The translations under genes and the position numbers were made by a program. A stretch of DNA of 64,000 nt from Orthonyx spaldingii (Eukaryota > Chordata > Aves > Passeriformes > Orthonychidae), in contig VZTJ01005675.1 of the NCBI GenBank assembly GCA_013397795.1, positions 803,183 to 867,182 of the forward strand, given 5' to 3'. Shown piece after piece: positions 61,392 to 64,000 of the stretch; the first letter of the stretch is position 1, and each line of letters begins with the position of its first letter. The notes beneath the pieces are model-generated. The model was given only the letters and a program-made list of their open reading frames with translations, had not been told where the DNA came from and searched no databases.

Positions 61392-61437
61392 ATCATTACC
61401 AATCTCAAATTATTATCATTACCAATCTCAAATTATT
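61392..61437. repeat. 23-base tandem duplication
   Basis: atcattaccaatctcaaatt plus att occurs twice back to back with no mismatch, which suggests a recent slippage event. Confidence 0.85.
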
Positions 61438-62562
61438 TCCCCCAACCATCCATTTTTACTCCAACAGTAATATTGATATTAGCATGACCCTAAGAAATCA
61501 GATCTAATTTTGCCTACTAGAACAAAAAAAAAAAGCTGGCTCTGTAGTTGGGGGAAAAGCAGAACTGCAAACGCTGTTCAGACAGCAGGGTCTGATAAGT
61601 GCTGCCTCACACTGCTTTTTATTGCTTGAGTTTCCCGCAGATGGCTAAAAATGGTTGAGCTGTTAATTTCTAGAAAGATTTCTTGGTTTCACTTTCCAAA
61701 TTTTTTTATCAGTTACTGCCTTGCAGACTCAGTGCTGAAGAAGAGAAGCATTTTCCATTCCCACAGCAGTTGTCGGAAGAGGTCTAACAGGGTTCGTTCT
61801 CACAAGCCTTGTCTCTCCTAGATCATTGAACTACCACTGTTTACCAAAATACAAAGGCAAAAAGCATGCAAACATCTCTTACCAGGCTTATCTACCACCC
61901 TTGAAAAGAAAAAAATCCCAAAGCTGCAGGTGTTTTGTTGGTGTGTTTTAGCTTGTTTTTTTCTAAAAACATTGCTGGCCACTTTTCTTTTTACTTAACA
62001 TATAATTTGGAAAATATGCTCCTACATGAATCTTCTGGTTCTATTGCTCACTCTCTAAATTGTATCTAAGCTTTCCAAGGAGCTTTTAAAGGGCTGGAAG
62101 CAGCAAACTAAGATTTAGCAGGAAAATCTGAGCAGTAGTTTCTGATTCTCACCAAAATCAGCCATAACTTAGACAACTACTGAAATATTTTTTAAAACCT
62201 CTGAAGTTCTATGATATCCTAAAGTTGGGTTTTAAGTCCCCATTCTGAAGAAATGCAAGACTATGCTCAGTTTCACAGCACCAAGAAATCTACACCAATC
62301 CAAGTTAATAATCATGCAAAAAAAGGTGCCTGTGAGTATTTTACAATTACTTAATTTGCTTATGGCTTTGAAGTGTTTCACGAACTTGTGGTCCCTGCAA
62401 GACAGCAGAGATTAAGCACTTTATGGAAAGATGTGTTGCTAGACAAAATAAAGTTTTGATTGTGCTACACCCAAGAGTTTCAGATAATATTCTTTATGGC
62501 TCTTTCTTTTTTTCCTCCCTGTATCTGAAAGAGTCTATCAAATTAAAACAGAGAAGGGGGGG

Positions 62563-62600
62563 AAAAAAAAAAAACCAAACCAAACCAAACCAAAAAAACC
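62563..62600. repeat. A-rich (CCAAA)n tract
   Basis: An A-run followed by four or so copies of ccaaa and a second A-run. Confidence 0.8.
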
Positions 62601-63099
62601 TTAGGAATCAGGAAATTCCAGTCTGTTTGCATTGAACACTACCATCCTTTTGGACTGACAAAAATACTTGATTTCTCTGATTCCTCATTGTATTCACAAA
62701 CACTGCATTGAAGTAGGATTTATTTTTTTTCCTCTCCAGATCCCTTCGCTGACGACTTACCAAATCGACAGGACAATGTGAAATGAAGCTTTAAATATAC
62801 AACACATCCGTATAAAGCCATCTAGAAAAGTGTTAGTTACATTGTATCCTTTACAAAGTAATGCCGACAAACTAAGTAACAAGTAGCGATCAAAGCAGAC
62901 TCTGCTAGGCACCTTGGAGGAAGAACAGATTTAACTCCTTAAACTCCGGAAAGGGGAAAGATTCTGTCACTCCCAGTCGACACGTGAAGGTGACACCCAG
63001 GACGGGCTTTAAAAGACTCAAACAAAACCACAACAGTAACAAGTCACCTGATAAGGGAAGCGGAAAAAAATTGCACAACAGCAGCAAAGCGCAGCTGCC

Positions 63100-64000
63100 C
63101 GAGGACGCAGGTCTGTGTCACTTGTCAGAGCCCAGCAGACCCCCGAGGGCACACCCGGACACCAACAGGTGGGGACAGGGCGGCCCGAGGAGCGGGAGGG
63201 GCCGCGGGCTGCGCTCCTGGCCCCGCGGGCAGAGCCCGTCCCCGCGGGCACGGCGGGCCTGCGGCAGCGCCGAGCGGGGCACACGGCGACCGATGGGTGC
63301 GACCTGTCACCCGCACCGGCGAGGGACCGCGCTGCCCGCGGGACAACGCGACTGCCCGGCTCGCCGGGGAAACACAGCCCCGAACCCGCTGGGGTCGGGC
63401 GGCCGCGGGGCTGCGCCTGTCCCGCCGGCACCGCTCGGCTCGGCACCGAGGGAGGGAGGCAGGCAGGCAGGGGAAGGGGGGCAGCCACGCCGCGCCGGCG
63501 CGGCGCCGTACTGNNNNNNNNNNNNNNNNNNNNNNNNNNNNNNNNNNNNNNNNNNNNNNNNNNNNNNNNNNNNNNNNNNNNNNNNNNNNNNNNNNNNNNN
63601 NNNNNNNNNNNNNNNNNNNNNNNNNNNNNNNNNNNNNNNNNNNNNNNNNNNNNNNNNNNNNNNNNNNNNNNNNNNNNNNNNNNNNNNNNNNNNNNNNNNN
63701 NNNNNNNNNNNNNNNNNNNNNNNNNNNNNNNNNNNNNNNNNNNNNNNNNNNNNNNNNNNNNNNNNNNNNNNNNNNNNNNNNNNNNNNNNNNNNNNNNNNN
63801 NNNNNNNNNNNNNNNNNNNNNNNNNNNNNNNNNNNNNNNNNNNNNNNNNNNNNNNNNNNNNNNNNNNNNGCCCCGCTGCCCGCGCTGCCTGCACCGGGCG
63901 GGGCCGCGGCCCAGAGCCCGCCCCGCTTCCGGCAGCGCCTGCGCCGCCTGCTGGTGGCGGAGGGGCCGCGCTGAGGGAGCGGCGCCGGGGGCTGCGCTGA
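63100..64000 (-). promoter_or_regulatory. CpG island at the GNPTAB 5' end (promoter region, interrupted by a gap)
   Basis: GC content and CpG density rise sharply from about 63100 to the right edge. On the gene strand the far right part has CCGGAAG (63932-63926), an ETS/GABP-type site, next to a GC box (63924-63917). This combination is typical of housekeeping promoters. The transcription start and exon 1 are not visible. The open frames running through this region contain the run of N and are composition artefacts. Confidence 0.65.
63514..63869. other. Assembly gap (356 N)
   Basis: A run of undetermined bases within the GC-rich 5' region. It is the most likely location of GNPTAB exon 1, which in mammals encodes a 39-residue cytosolic tail plus signal anchor. 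The flanks show no fitting exon. Confidence 0.95.

Larger units (their letters stand above)
59463..63100 (-). other. GNPTAB intron 1
   Basis: No coding segment recognised. Holds A/C-rich simple tracts at about 60210-60256 and 62563-62600 (repeats of ccaaa), and a perfect 23-base tandem duplication at 61392-61437. Confidence 0.5.

Noticed and set aside
62984..64000. Long frames of 195-338 codons through the right-hand CpG island
   Set aside because: They run through the block of N and are Pro/Arg/Gly-rich; no gene evidence.

Overview
This is a vertebrate nuclear window, most likely from a bird. It holds small exons with GT/AG junctions set in AT-rich introns, several CR1-type LINE fragments of the avian kind, and two CpG islands. 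Three genes can be read exon by exon, in the order and orientation known from human 12q23: CHPT1 (+), SYCP3 (-) and GNPTAB (-). No operon, phage, CRISPR array or prokaryotic feature is present. All protein matches come from recognising the families by eye; no database search was run.

Region 1 (1-13.5 kb, + strand) carries the 3' part of CHPT1, the last seven coding exons (307 codons plus stop), including the CDP-alcohol phosphotransferase signature. The first roughly 99 residues lie upstream of the window. Region 2 (13.5-23.0 kb, - strand) carries the complete coding sequence of SYCP3 in eight coding exons (238 residues), convergent with CHPT1. A CpG island at about 22.7-23.0 kb is its likely promoter and first, non-coding exon. 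Region 3 (23.1-64.0 kb, - strand) carries GNPTAB exons 2 to 21 (1219 codons plus stop). It encodes the Stealth-type catalytic domain, two Notch-like LNR repeats, a DMAP1-binding-like segment, the site-1-protease cleavage motif, an EF-hand and the C-terminal membrane anchor. Exon 1 is not visible and most likely falls in the 356-base assembly gap at 63514-63869, inside the CpG-rich promoter region at the right edge.

The three genes do not form a pathway. CHPT1 makes phosphatidylcholine, SYCP3 builds the meiotic chromosome axis, and GNPTAB starts the mannose-6-phosphate tag on lysosomal enzymes. SYCP3 and GNPTAB run head to tail on the same strand, with the putative SYCP3 promoter only about 1.3 kb past the GNPTAB stop codon.

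The remaining sequence is intronic or intergenic. It contains CR1 fragments, older MIR/L2-like and MITE-like amniote relics, short simple repeats, and one antisense stretch in GNPTAB intron 3 that reads like a decayed protein-coding relic. I found no convincing new biological system. The items most worth checking are that relic, a diverged 90-base repeat pair in GNPTAB intron 2, the E2F-like sites at the SYCP3 CpG island, and a CpG-dense catalytic exon.
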